Assembly: GCA_012800565.1 (NCBI GenBank)
Contig: JAAZIZ010000030.1
Span: 1-11,379, forward strand
Source: Lentisphaerota bacterium
GTDB taxonomy: Bacteria; Verrucomicrobiota; Lentisphaeria; Oligosphaerales; Oligosphaeraceae
Length of the DNA: 11,379 bases
Direction: 5' to 3'
The notes beneath the pieces were generated by a model. That model made no database searches and was not told the origin of the DNA. It saw only the letters and a list, made by a program, of their open reading frames with translations. The position numbers and the translations under genes were made by a program. This document shows positions 1 through 8,400 of the stretch, piece by piece. Numbering within the stretch: position 1 is the first letter of the stretch; every line of letters begins with the position of its first letter.

Positions 1-437
1 AGCTCTCCCTCGGCCACCAGCTGCCGCTGCATCTGGACCAAAGGGTTGAAGCGCAGCACCAGCCCGACCAGGCTGCGTACTCCGCAGGCTGCAAAAGTCT
101 GCGGGAGGCGCACGAGGTCCTCCTCACAGATGGCGATGGGCTTTTCCAGGAAGACATGCTTGCCGGCCCGGGCAGCCCGGATGGCTTCTTCCGCATGCTG
201 GCGGTTCGGGGTGCAGATCGAGATGATGTCGATGCGTTCATCCTGAAGCAGCTCTGAGAGATTAAGGCAGACCCGGCAGTCCAGGCCGAATTCCTTCTGT
301 TTGGCCAGGACGCTTTCGCGTCGGCGACTGCCCAGTGCCACCACCTCACATTGAGGGTGGCGCAGATAGGCATTGATATGGCCGCTGGAGACCCAGCCGC
401 AGCCCCAGACCGCACAACCGTATTTGCCGTTACGCAT
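1..437 (-). CDS. Gfo/Idh/MocA-family NAD(P)-dependent oxidoreductase, N-terminal part (runs off window)
   Basis: The first 145 codons are visible; the C-terminal part lies beyond the left edge. The protein opens with a Rossmann dinucleotide-binding fold carrying the glycine motif GCGWVSSGH (residues 12-20). It continues with SICTPNRQH (73-81) and the family's hallmark EKP (98-100, in FLEKPIA), where the lysine normally helps bind cofactor and substrate. RFNP (129-132) marks entry into the second domain. The family oxidises or reduces hydroxyl/keto groups, mostly on sugars, inositols or related cyclic compounds, in the cytoplasm. I chose the ATG at 437 because AAGGA (447-451) lies 9 nt upstream and overlaps the stop codon of the preceding ligase gene. 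Only 12 nt separate the two genes, so they are probably co-transcribed and perhaps translationally coupled. The substrate is unknown, because the domain that would help determine it is missing here. Family assignment is firm; the function is open. Confidence 0.9.
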   Translation of the reverse strand, partial: MRNGKYGCAVWGCGWVSSGHINAYLRHPQCEVVALGSRRRESVLAKQKEFGLDCRVCLNLSELLQDERIDIISICTPNRQHAEEAIRAARAGKHVFLEKPIAICEEDLVRLPQTFAACGVRSLVGLVLRFNPLVQMQRQLVAEGE

Positions 438-449
438 CAGAATCAGTCC

Positions 450-1724
450 TTAATCAATTATTCGGTGGACAACTCGCTTGGCCTTGCCTTCGCTGCGCGG
501 CAGTTCGCCGGGTTTGAAGACATCGCCACGGGGTGAGAAGCCAAGCTTCTCCTTCAGATACTTCTCGACTGTAAAGCCAGTCACGCCCGCCTCGGCCTCG
601 ACATTGATAATCACATCCTGGATGCCGTGATGCTCCTCCAGGATGATCTGGTATTCCGGCAGGACACCGGGGATTTCCATCAGTGCCTGCTCGACCTGCT
701 TGGGGAAAAAATTCACCCCTTTGATAATAATCATATCGTCATATCGGCCGGTAATCCGGTCGATGCGCAGACAGGTTCGGCCGCAGGCGCAGCGTTCCCG
801 GCTGATGATACGGCTGATATCGCCGGTGCGGAAGCGTATGACCGGGATGGCTTCGCGGGTCAGGGAAGTGAAAGTCACTTCGCCGGTCTGTCCGTCGGGC
901 AGGGGGTCTCCGCTGGCCGGATCGATGATTTCCACCAGGTAGTGGTCTTCCCAGACGTGGATACCGTTGCGCACCTCGCAGTCCATGCCGGTAGTTCCGA
1001 CCCCGCCGGTCTCGGTCATGCCGTAGATATCGTAGGTTTTGATCCCCAGCGTGCTCTCGATTTTATGGCGTATTTTATCGGAGAAAGTCTCGGCTCCGAA
1101 GATACCGATCTTCAGATGCGGGAATTCCACGTTTTGTTCCTCGGCGACTTCCATAATCCGGAGCATATACGAAACCACGCAACCGATGCCCTTGATTTGG
1201 AAATCATTAAGCAGTTTGATCTGGCGAGGTGTATTTCCGGAGCTGGCTGGACAGATGAACAGTTCGGCTTTGCGGGCTCCATGGAAGAATCCGAATCCAC
1301 CGTTGAATAGGCCGAAAGTCGGGGTGATTTGCAAGCTGTCTCCCGGGTACATCCCGGCCATGCGGTAGCAGCGGGCCATGCACTCCGCCCACTGTTCCAA
1401 ATCGCTGTTGGTATAGGCCATTACCACCGGAGTACCGGTTGAGCCGGAGCTCATGTGGAATTCTCTCAATTCTCTGTTGTCAACGCAGGCAAGTCCAAGG
1501 GGATAAGTGAGCCTGAAAGAGTCTTTGTTGGTAAAGGGCAGCTTGGTGATGTCGGCGGCGCATTTGATGTCACCGGGCTTCACGCCGTGGCGGTCAAAAG
1601 CTTCCCGGTACCAGGCGTTGCGTTGATACACGCGGGCGGCGAGGGCTTGCAGTCTTTCGCCTTGCAAGGCGGTCAATTCGTCACGGGACATAGTCTCAAG
1701 ACGCTCATTCCAGTATCGGCTCAT
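450..1724 (-). CDS. Phenylacetate-CoA ligase-like (PaaK-type) adenylate-forming enzyme
   Basis: This 424-aa protein, close to the usual PaaK length of about 430, is expected to activate an aryl or related carboxylate with ATP and then form its CoA thioester in the cytoplasm. Visible in order are the family N-terminus YWNERLETMSRDEL (from residue 4), the ATP-phosphate loop SSGSTGTP (92-99), YGMTETGG (234-241), RFRTGD (297-302, with the ribose-binding Asp302), a cysteine-rich CACGRTCLR segment (312-320), GRYDDMIIIKGVNFFP (326-341) at the hinge to the C-terminal lid, and Lys414 in SEGKAKRV, the place of the adenylation lysine. An upstream in-frame ATG at 1841 would add 39 residues. I prefer 1724 because GGGAG (1730-1734) sits 5 nt before it, homologues begin with this YWN motif, and the longer start would lie inside a promoter. 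The gene leads an operon with a Gfo/Idh/MocA oxidoreductase. No other phenylacetate-pathway gene is visible, so phenylacetate itself is not proven as the substrate; indole-3-acetate, benzoate-like or other acids are possible. Confidence 0.9.
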   Translation of the reverse strand: MSRYWNERLETMSRDELTALQGERLQALAARVYQRNAWYREAFDRHGVKPGDIKCAADITKLPFTNKDSFRLTYPLGLACVDNRELREFHMSSGSTGTPVVMAYTNSDLEQWAECMARCYRMAGMYPGDSLQITPTFGLFNGGFGFFHGARKAELFICPASSGNTPRQIKLLNDFQIKGIGCVVSYMLRIMEVAEEQNVEFPHLKIGIFGAETFSDKIRHKIESTLGIKTYDIYGMTETGGVGTTGMDCEVRNGIHVWEDHYLVEIIDPASGDPLPDGQTGEVTFTSLTREAIPVIRFRTGDISRIISRERCACGRTCLRIDRITGRYDDMIIIKGVNFFPKQVEQALMEIPGVLPEYQIILEEHHGIQDVIINVEAEAGVTGFTVEKYLKEKLGFSPRGDVFKPGELPRSEGKAKRVVHRIID

Positions 1725-1729
1725 AGATT

Positions 1730-1734
1730 CTCCC
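1730..1734 (-). promoter_or_regulatory. Ribosome binding site fixing the ligase start
   Basis: Read on the minus strand this is GGGAG, followed by a 5-nt spacer (AATCT) and the ATG at 1724. It decides the start in favour of a 424-aa protein over the longer 463-codon reading frame. Confidence 0.75.
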
Positions 1735-1752
1735 AAAGGGGCCTGTAAATAG

Positions 1753-1786
1753 CCTGCGAGCAGGTAAAACAATCTGCTGTACCTGC
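1753..1786. repeat. Overlapping inverted repeats in the ligase leader (operator or attenuator candidate)
   Basis: A perfect 7-bp inverted repeat, GCAGGTA (1760-1766) and TACCTGC (1780-1786), has a 13-nt gap, so the half-sites are 20 bp apart, about two helical turns. A second, overlapping pair is CCTGC (1753-1757) with GCAGG (1760-1764). The block lies between the predicted transcription start (about 1807) and the ligase start codon. As DNA it could be a dimeric repressor site. As RNA the 1760-1766 arm could pair with either neighbour, giving two exclusive hairpins. Short repeats can arise by chance, and no regulator gene is visible. Confidence 0.35.
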
Positions 1787-1813
1787 GCCAGGCCGGGTTG
1801 TGGTGTTCAGCAA

Positions 1814-1841
1814 AATATAAATCGCCATTCTGTCTTAGCAA
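1814..1841 (-). promoter_or_regulatory. Predicted sigma70-type promoter of the ligase/oxidoreductase operon
   Basis: Read on the minus strand, a -35 element TTGCTA (1841-1836, four of six consensus bases) is followed by a 16-bp spacer and a -10 element TATATT (1819-1814, five of six). Transcription would start near 1807, giving a leader of roughly 80 nt before the ligase ATG at 1724. It sits at the right place and is the best match in the divergent intergenic region. It also argues against starting the ligase at 1841. Confidence 0.5.
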
Positions 1842-1906
1842 GATATTTGCGGGAAATAACTCACTGGGGGCAGAAAAAGGTGAGTTGGGTTGCTGTTGCT
1901 GCAGAC

Positions 1907-1936
1907 TGGCACATCAGGCAGATGACAATATATTAT
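1907..1936 (+). promoter_or_regulatory. Weak candidate promoter for the glycosidase-sbcD-sbcC operon
   Basis: A -10-like TATTAT (1931-1936, five of six consensus bases) lies about 57 nt before the start codon. The only -35-like element at workable distance is TGGCAC (1907-1912, 18-bp spacer), a poor match to TTGACA. A sigma54 reading of TGGCAC fails because no GC falls at the -12 position. The position is plausible; the strength is doubtful. Confidence 0.3.
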
Positions 1937-1972
1937 CCCGCAGGCATTTCTCTGATTTTATCTCCAGGCAGA
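1915..1972 (+). repeat. Direct repeats CAGGCA around the plus-strand promoter candidate
   Basis: CAGGCA occurs three times, at 1915-1920, 1941-1946 and 1965-1970. The first and last copies extend to CAGGCAGA. Start-to-start distances are 26 and 24 bp, and the copies bracket the TATTAT element. They share a GCAGG-like core with the inverted repeat in the ligase leader. They may be binding sites of one regulator for both divergent operons, but such short words could recur by chance. Confidence 0.25.
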
Positions 1973-1982
1973 CCCCCAACCC

Positions 1983-1988
1983 AGGTGA
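1983..1988 (+). promoter_or_regulatory. Ribosome binding site fixing the glycosidase-like gene start
   Basis: AGGTGA lies 4 nt before the ATG at 1993. The same frame stays open back to an ATG at 1798, but that extra 65-residue stretch is cysteine-rich and low in protein-like pattern, and it would run over both predicted promoters. It is therefore treated as leader, not coding sequence. Confidence 0.6.
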
Positions 1989-1992
1989 TTTC

Positions 1993-4104
1993 ATGCAACC
2001 CAGGAAATTGTTGATCGGTGCTTCGATTCCGGTAGGATTAGTTGCCATTGAGCAGTTTATTCAGTTAAAGCTGGGCGAGATCGTCCTGCTGACATTGCCG
2101 GATGACCGGGATGAAGCTATCCGCCTGATGCAGTATTGCCGGGAGAAGAAAATCTACGTGATGATCAGCGAGCTGCAGCGCCGCGGAGACAACCGGCGCT
2201 GGCGTTGCCCCAGTCTAAGTAAAGCGGATGTTGATGCGGCCAGCGCGGCCGGCGGCGAGTATTATCTGGGGCGGTACTGCATTGGCGAGGCCGGTGGAGT
2301 TCTCTACTGGCCGCGCAGCTATACCATTGACCGCAAGGTGAACAACTATGAGAACCTGCCACCCGTAACCGGGTCCCGGGAAGCGGCCGAGAAATATGTC
2401 GAATACTTGCGCGAATTCATTGAATATGAGCGCCGGGAAGTCGGCAGCGGACGGTTGTTGAATGTCGATTCCAGCATGATGTTCAAATATCAGATGCAGG
2501 CGGGAATAGATGATCTGTGCCTGGAGATGCTTCCCGGTGATCCCCACCGGATGCTGCCGGCCATCCGCGGCTGCGCCAAAAGCGACTCGCGGTTCTGGGG
2601 CGTGCATATCGCTTTCGGCTGTTATGGTGGCTTCGAGTTCGACCAGCTGTGGCTGAAGCGCTGGCGGCAATCGCTGTATTTTTCTTTCCTCGCCGGCGCA
2701 GAATTCATCTTCCCCGAATCGGGATACTATTCTTTCCATTACGATAACAAGTCATTCGATTTCCACCATCCGGTTATGGCGGAAGCACGGAGAATATTGC
2801 GGGAGTTCTACCGCTTTGGCAAAATTCATTACCGTCCCTCAGACGGTCCGGAAGTGCGTCTGGGCATCATTTCCGGGCAGTACGACGGCTGTCCGGGGCT
2901 GTGGAATCCATATTTCTGGGGTCAATATCAGCAAGGCGAGGAATGGAAGGACTCCGCGGCTGAACGCAGCTGGCAGCTGACTGAGGTGCTTACTACCCGT
3001 GAGAATCCCTACAGCGAGCTCTACCTGGGCGAACACTCGTTCTCCGGCAATCCGCCCTGCGGGCAGTACGATATCGTTCCCGCCGAGGCTGCCCTGGAGG
3101 TGCTGCAGCAGTACCCGTATCTGGTATTCCTGGGCTGGAATCTGATGGACGAGGCGCTGCACGATAAACTGCTCGCCTATGTCCGGGCCGGAGGAGAACT
3201 GCTGCTCTGGCTGCCGCATTGCAATGTCAATGACCAGCGCGGCGGCCCGATCAAACTTTTCCGGGATGGCGATCTGCGTGAGCTGTTCGGGGTGCGCATC
3301 GTCGGGCAACGCGGGCCGGAGGTGACCGGGGTGAAGACGCTGCCCGGCGGTACTTTGCCGCTGCCGGTGCGCAACGTTCGCCGCGACCCGGTCCTGATGG
3401 GCAATGTCAGTCCGGCCGTGGTTGAGATTTGTTCCGCTGCCGTTCAGGTCTGTGCCAGTTTCAGCGATGAGCACGGCGACACCGTGGAACAGCTGCAGGC
3501 CTCTCCGGCGCTGATTGAGCATCGTCTGGGGCAGGGCAAGGCCCGCCTGGTTACCGCCTTCGACTACCCTGGCAGCGACGGCATGCGCCCGCTGGCTGAG
3601 CATCTGCTGCGGGTTACTGCCTTGGCCGGGCAGGGAGAATTGCGCCTGCTCTGTTCGGATGCAGTACGCTACTCTTTCTGCCGGCAGCACGACGGGTTGC
3701 AGATAATCTACGCTTTGAACAGCGAATTCGACCTCAGTCAGAATTTGCGTATCTGGCTGGGCGGAGAGGTCTCACCGGAATTCTCCTTGCCGCCTTCAGA
3801 ATTGGGGATATTCTATCTGCTGGACCGCGTATTGCTGCATCCATTGGACAAGAACTGCCAGGTTCGCCGGGAGGGCAGCGCCTTAATTGTCTACAGCCTG
3901 AATACCCAGGGAATGGCTATGGTCAATCTCGGCCAGACTGATGCTGTGCTGACTCTGAATGGCGAGAGTTGCCATCTCTCGCCCGGTGAATTCCGGCAAG
4001 TTACTGTGCTGGCGCAGTGCGAGCCCGGCAAAGAGGAATTTTCGGCCGAGGATTATTTGCAGGAGCCGCACCTGACCGTCACCGACACCAAGCTGCCTTA
4101 TTAA
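1993..4104 (+). CDS. Putative intracellular glycoside hydrolase, TIM barrel plus beta-galactosidase-like trimerisation domain
   Basis: This is a 703-aa protein of a family I cannot name. Residues about 1-280 alternate hydrophobic strands and helices like a (beta/alpha)8 barrel. Two acidic residues sit where clan-A glycosidases place their catalytic pair: Glu178 in LEMLPGDP and Glu242 in FIFPESGYYSF, in an aromatic-rich context (Trp202, Tyr211, Trp220). Residues about 285-545 resemble the Rossmann-like trimerisation domain of GH42-type beta-galactosidases: a paired YLVFLGWNLMDE and YVRAGGELLLWLPHCN pattern (376-411), then DLRELFGV (427-434) and GQGKARLVTAFDYPG (513-527). The remainder to 703 looks like a small beta-sandwich. 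There is no signal peptide or membrane segment, so it probably acts on imported sugars in the cytoplasm. The start at 1993 follows AGGTGA. It heads a cluster with sbcD 19 nt downstream. Glycosidase activity is inferred from fold and motif pattern only; the substrate is unknown, and a non-catalytic barrel remains possible. Confidence 0.7.
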   Translation: MQPRKLLIGASIPVGLVAIEQFIQLKLGEIVLLTLPDDRDEAIRLMQYCREKKIYVMISELQRRGDNRRWRCPSLSKADVDAASAAGGEYYLGRYCIGEAGGVLYWPRSYTIDRKVNNYENLPPVTGSREAAEKYVEYLREFIEYERREVGSGRLLNVDSSMMFKYQMQAGIDDLCLEMLPGDPHRMLPAIRGCAKSDSRFWGVHIAFGCYGGFEFDQLWLKRWRQSLYFSFLAGAEFIFPESGYYSFHYDNKSFDFHHPVMAEARRILREFYRFGKIHYRPSDGPEVRLGIISGQYDGCPGLWNPYFWGQYQQGEEWKDSAAERSWQLTEVLTTRENPYSELYLGEHSFSGNPPCGQYDIVPAEAALEVLQQYPYLVFLGWNLMDEALHDKLLAYVRAGGELLLWLPHCNVNDQRGGPIKLFRDGDLRELFGVRIVGQRGPEVTGVKTLPGGTLPLPVRNVRRDPVLMGNVSPAVVEICSAAVQVCASFSDEHGDTVEQLQASPALIEHRLGQGKARLVTAFDYPGSDGMRPLAEHLLRVTALAGQGELRLLCSDAVRYSFCRQHDGLQIIYALNSEFDLSQNLRIWLGGEVSPEFSLPPSELGIFYLLDRVLLHPLDKNCQVRREGSALIVYSLNTQGMAMVNLGQTDAVLTLNGESCHLSPGEFRQVTVLAQCEPGKEEFSAEDYLQEPHLTVTDTKLPY

Positions 4105-4123
4105 AGGCATTCCAGGAGCAGAT

Positions 4124-5431
4124 ATGGCCAAGATATTGCCTCTTCTGGATGACGAAATCAGCACCCGGCCCAAGCGCGGTCTCAGGGTCGTGCATACTGC
4201 CGACTGGCATCTGGGGGGCGAGATTTATCTGCATAACCTGCTGCGGGAACAGGAGCGCTTCCTGCATTGGCTCTCCGACCAGCTCAAAGCGATGCAGGCT
4301 GATTTGCTGATCGTGGCCGGAGATATCTTCGATAACCGGGTGCCTGCGAATAGCGCCCAGAAAATCTACTATGAATTCCTGAGTCGGGTGCATTCGAGCG
4401 GTGGCTGCGAGGTGCTGATATTAGGCGGAAATCACGACTCCGTCTCATTTTTGCATTCACCCCGGACGCTCTTGCGCTGTCTGCAGGTACAGGTGCAGGG
4501 GAATCTCGGCCACGATCCGGCAGAACTCTGCCGGGAGATTGCTGCCCCCCAGGGCGGCACCGGGCTGCTGATCGGTGCAGTACCGTATTTGCGTGAAGCC
4601 GAAGTGCGGCGGGTGATGGCTGGAGAGTCGTACCAGGAGCAGCGCAACGACTTTTCGGCCGGTCTGGCCGACTGCTATGCTCAAGTCTGGGCTGAGCTGG
4701 AGAAGCGCCAGCAGTCCTTGCCGCAGCCGGTGCCGGTGATCCTGACCGGTCATCTGCCGGTGACAGGCGCGACTTTGACCGGTGACGAGCAGAGTTCGAG
4801 TGCCTATATCGGCAATCTGCTGCCGGCCGGCCAGGAAATCTTCCCTGCCGAGGCCAGCTATGTCGCTCTGGGGCACTTGCACGGTGCCCAGAATCTCGGT
4901 GTGCGCGGGCAAATCCGCTATTCCGGCACTCCACTGCCACTGTCCTTCAGCGAGAAGGAGCAGCGCAAATCGGTGACGCTGCTGGAGTTCGGCGAGGAGT
5001 TTCTGTACCGCCAGGAACTGCCGGTGGAAGAGATGTACAGCCTGCAGGAAATCACAGGTGACTGGCCGGCAATCACTGCCGCGCTGCAGCAGCTGAAAGA
5101 CGTTACCCGGCCCCATTTGCTTAAAGTGTCTTATACCGGTGATGCGGCAGTGCTTACCGATGTCGGAGAACTGCGGGAGATACTGCGGGGCAGCGAACAC
5201 GAACTGGTGCATTTCAGCAATCAGTCCCGAATGCAGCTGCGACGCGATAAAAGAGTGCGCAAATCACTGCAGGAGCTGACTCCGGAACAAGTTTTCCAGC
5301 ATTGCCTGCAGCAGTGGGAAGTAGAAGAGGAAAAAGCGCAACAACTTCTGAGCTTGTTCAATGTCGCCCAGCAGCAGCTGCAAGAAGACGCAGAAACGGT
5401 TGCCGGGACGGCAGGGGAGGCCGGGAAATGA
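4124..5431 (+). CDS. sbcD: SbcD, Mre11-type DNA exonuclease subunit
   Basis: This is the nuclease subunit of the SbcCD complex, which opens DNA hairpins and trims double-strand ends using Mn ions. In 435 aa, all calcineurin-type phosphoesterase motifs are present: DWH (27-29), GD (66-67), GNHDS (102-106), TGH (208-210) and GHLH (250-253). They are followed by the capping domain and a Gln-rich C-terminal segment (about 390-425) in the region that would contact SbcC. The ATG follows AGGAG (4114-4118) with a 5-nt spacer. This start gives about 20 residues before the first strand (LRVVHTADWH), whereas typical SbcD proteins begin almost directly with this strand. No later Met could serve, so the extension seems genuine. 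The stop codon overlaps the sbcC start as ATGA, indicating translational coupling suited to a fixed-stoichiometry complex. The gene follows the glycosidase-like gene by 19 nt. Identification is firm. Confidence 0.96.
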   Translation: MAKILPLLDDEISTRPKRGLRVVHTADWHLGGEIYLHNLLREQERFLHWLSDQLKAMQADLLIVAGDIFDNRVPANSAQKIYYEFLSRVHSSGGCEVLILGGNHDSVSFLHSPRTLLRCLQVQVQGNLGHDPAELCREIAAPQGGTGLLIGAVPYLREAEVRRVMAGESYQEQRNDFSAGLADCYAQVWAELEKRQQSLPQPVPVILTGHLPVTGATLTGDEQSSSAYIGNLLPAGQEIFPAEASYVALGHLHGAQNLGVRGQIRYSGTPLPLSFSEKEQRKSVTLLEFGEEFLYRQELPVEEMYSLQEITGDWPAITAALQQLKDVTRPHLLKVSYTGDAAVLTDVGELREILRGSEHELVHFSNQSRMQLRRDKRVRKSLQELTPEQVFQHCLQQWEVEEEKAQQLLSLFNVAQQQLQEDAETVAGTAGEAGK

Positions 5432-8400
5432 AAATCAACCGCCTGAAATTCAGTAACCTTGCCTCCCTGGCCGGAATCACCAGCATTGATTTTACCGCCC
5501 CGGAATTTCAGGATAACGGTCTGTTTCTGCTCTCGGGGCCGACTGGCGCCGGCAAAAGCACGGTTCTGGATGCAATCGCACTGGCGCTCTATGGCCGCAC
5601 CCCGCGCCTGAGCAGCGGCAGAGAAATCGGCACCTTGCTCAGCCACGGTCAAACAGAATATTTCTCTGAGCTCGAATTCAACCTTGGCGAGCGTTTATTC
5701 CAGGCTAACTGGAGCTGCAGCCGGGCTTATGGCCGGCTCGACGGCAACCTGCAGTCCCCCAAGCATACGCTGCTGGAATTCTCGGCGGAAAGCGGTAAGT
5801 TTGAGTACTTGGCTGACAAAGGCGAGGTGGCCAAAACCATTGCTGCTTTGAGCGGCCTGAATTTCGAACGTTTTACCCGAACCATGCTGCTGGCTCAGGG
5901 GCGCTTTGCAGACTTCCTGCAGGCCAGGGAGGCAGATAAATCTGATCTGCTGGAGCAGATCACCGGGACGGAAATCTACAGCCTGATATCGCAGAAGATA
6001 TACGCCTTGGCCCAGGAAAAGACCGCCTTGCGCCGGGAGAAGGAAAATCTTCTCCAAACCTTGCAGATTAATTTGGGAACCGAGGAGGAACAGCAGCAGC
6101 TGCAGCTGCGGCAGCAGGAATTGCAGGTGCTTCTGTCGCAGCTGAGCCAGGAGCAGAAGACTTTGCAGACGCAGCAGCAGAATTGCGAGTTGGCTGAAAA
6201 GATGGCTCAGGAACTGGCGGCTTTAGAGCAGGAAATGCAGGCCCTGGCTGAGGAGGAACGCCTGTTCCAGCCGCGGGCCCAACGTTTGCAGCGTGCTCGT
6301 CGCGCCGAAAGACTGCAGCAGGACTGCTTTGCCCGGCTGCAGGAACAACGGCGGACTCTCGCTGCCCTGGAAAAGCAAAGCCAGGAAACTGAGTTGGCTC
6401 TGCCACAGCTGCGCAGTGATCGGGAGGCGAAGGCAGAACTGCGGCAAAAGTCTGATGCTGTTTTGCAGCAAAAGAAGCAGGAATATGCTGCTCTGCAGGA
6501 GGTCTTGAAAAAAGTCCGTCCCATGGATGCAGAACTGCAGCTGTTGTGCCGCAACGCGCAAACGGCTGAGGCCAGCGCCCAGCAGGCTACTCAAGCCTTG
6601 GCGGCGGCACAGCGTGGCTGGGATGAAAATCAGCGCAAACAGCAGAGTGCCCAGGAAGAAAAGGCGCGTGCCACAGCTTGGCAGGCAGAGCACAGTCGTG
6701 ACGGCAAGCTGATTGTTGACTTTTCCGAGCTGCAGAAACTGCTCCTGGACTGGCAGGAGGCCAACCGAAGTTTCCAGTCGGCGCAGAAGCGGCGCATGAC
6801 GGCTGCAGAACGCCAGCAATTGAGCTCTCAGGCAGTCCAGAAAGCTCAGAAACTGCTGCGGGCTGCAGAAGTGCGCAGGCAGCAGTCCGAAGTGCTCTGC
6901 CAGCAGCAGCAGTCAGTTTACCAGCAGCTGCTGAATGGTCAGTCGGAGGATGACTGGCGTAACCGGGAAATCGCTTTGGCCGGGCAGCTGAATAGTGCTG
7001 TGGAGGGTTTGAAGGCGGTCGCCGCATTGCGCCAGGCCGATGCGGCCTGCAGCAAGGCCCGCAGTGAACAAGCCGCACTGGCGGAAAAACTGCACCGGGC
7101 TGAGGAAATCCTGTCGCTGTGCAAGCAGAAATATGAGGTTCAGCAGGAACGCCTGACTCTGGCTCGGGATATCCATAACTATGCTGCGATGCGCAGCAAG
7201 CTGGTCTCCGGGAAGCCTTGTCCGCTTTGCGGTTCCACCGAACACCCCTGTGACAAACTCCCGCAGCTGGAAGTCAGCGAGCAGGAACGCATCCTGCAGT
7301 CCTTGCAACTGGAGCACCAGAAAGCGCACCAGGAACAGCAGCGGCTGCTGACCCAGCATAGCGAGGCTGGCGGGAAGTACAGTCAGGCGCAGGCCAGTTT
7401 CACAGCTTGCCGGAACGCCTGGCAGGAAGTCTGCCCGGCATTGGCGGAGCTGCTGGCGCTTTCTCCCGCCCAGTTCCAGGATACGGCCGAAGCGGAGCGC
7501 CTGCTGATTGCGAAAGTTAATGAACTCAAGGACTCGCAGCAGCAGGCACAACACCAGAGGGAGCAATTGCAAACTGCTCGTCAGCACCTGCAGGCGGCAG
7601 AGAAAGAATGCCAGTCTGCTCGCGCAGAATTCAGCCGGCAAGAAGGCGAATGGCGAAAATTCAGCGCATTGGCAGAGAGCGAACAGCAGCATCTCACAGA
7701 GGCAGAAGAGAATTTTTCCGCTGCCGGGAGCCGGGAGCAGGCCAGTCAGGAAAATTTCTGCCGCCTGGCCGGTTCATATCAGGAGGAATGCAGTGGCATT
7801 GACCAGGCTGGACAGTGCTTTGCACGCTTGGAGAAGCGCCTGCAGGACTGGAACCGGAATGAAACGGCATTGAATACGGCCCGGAACGCGGAGCAGAATT
7901 TGCAGGCGGCTGAAGCAGTGCTGGCTGCTAACCTTCAGGCCGCAAAGGAACGCTCCGAGCAAGCCAGTAAAACATTCCAGGAAGCCGCTGTCGCCGCCAA
8001 GGATATGACGGAAAAACGGCAGAAACTTTTTGCGGAACAGGACTGCGATCAGGCCGAGAGCGCTGCTAATGCTGCTATGGAGCAGGCCCAGGCGTGCCTC
8101 CAGGAAGCCGTTGCGCAGCTTGGCCAGGCCGAAGAGGAACTCGCGGCCTTCCAGGTACGCCTGGAAGATCAGCGCAAGCGGCAGGCGAGCTGGGCCGAGA
8201 TGGTCAAGGAGGGCAACGCTGCCGCCGCACAGGCCTTGCAGCAGGAGGGATTCGCCAGCGAAGACGAATTTCTGGGCGCTTGTTTGTCCTCGGCGGAACG
8301 GGACAAACTGCAGGAGGAAAAAGAGCTGCTGGAGCAAAAAAATGCCTCCTGCCGGGGCCGCTACGAGATAGCCGCCGCACAATACCGGGACTCTCAGCAG

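Noticed and set aside
627..1310. Plus-strand open frame of 227 codons opposite the CoA ligase
   Set aside because: It lies antisense to a clearly conserved enzyme and shows no domain of its own.
1725..1841. In-frame 39-codon upstream extension of the CoA ligase, starting at ATG 1841
   Set aside because: A good Shine-Dalgarno precedes the ATG at 1724, known PaaK proteins begin at that point, and the longer start codon lies inside the predicted -35 element.
1907..1925. TGGCAC as the -24 element of a sigma54 promoter
   Set aside because: The required GC at the -12 position is absent at the correct spacing.
1798..1992. In-frame 65-codon upstream extension of the glycosidase-like protein
   Set aside because: The stretch is cysteine-rich, not protein-like, overlaps both divergent promoter candidates, and a Shine-Dalgarno sits just before the ATG at 1993.
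2839..3690. Long minus-strand open frame (283 codons) opposite the glycosidase-like gene
   Set aside because: It is an antisense shadow of a real GC-rich gene, with no recognisable domain and no start signal seen.
6088..6190. CAGCAG-rich tract that could be called a trinucleotide repeat
   Set aside because: It is interrupted and in frame as Gln/Leu heptads of the SbcC coiled coil, so the protein explains it.
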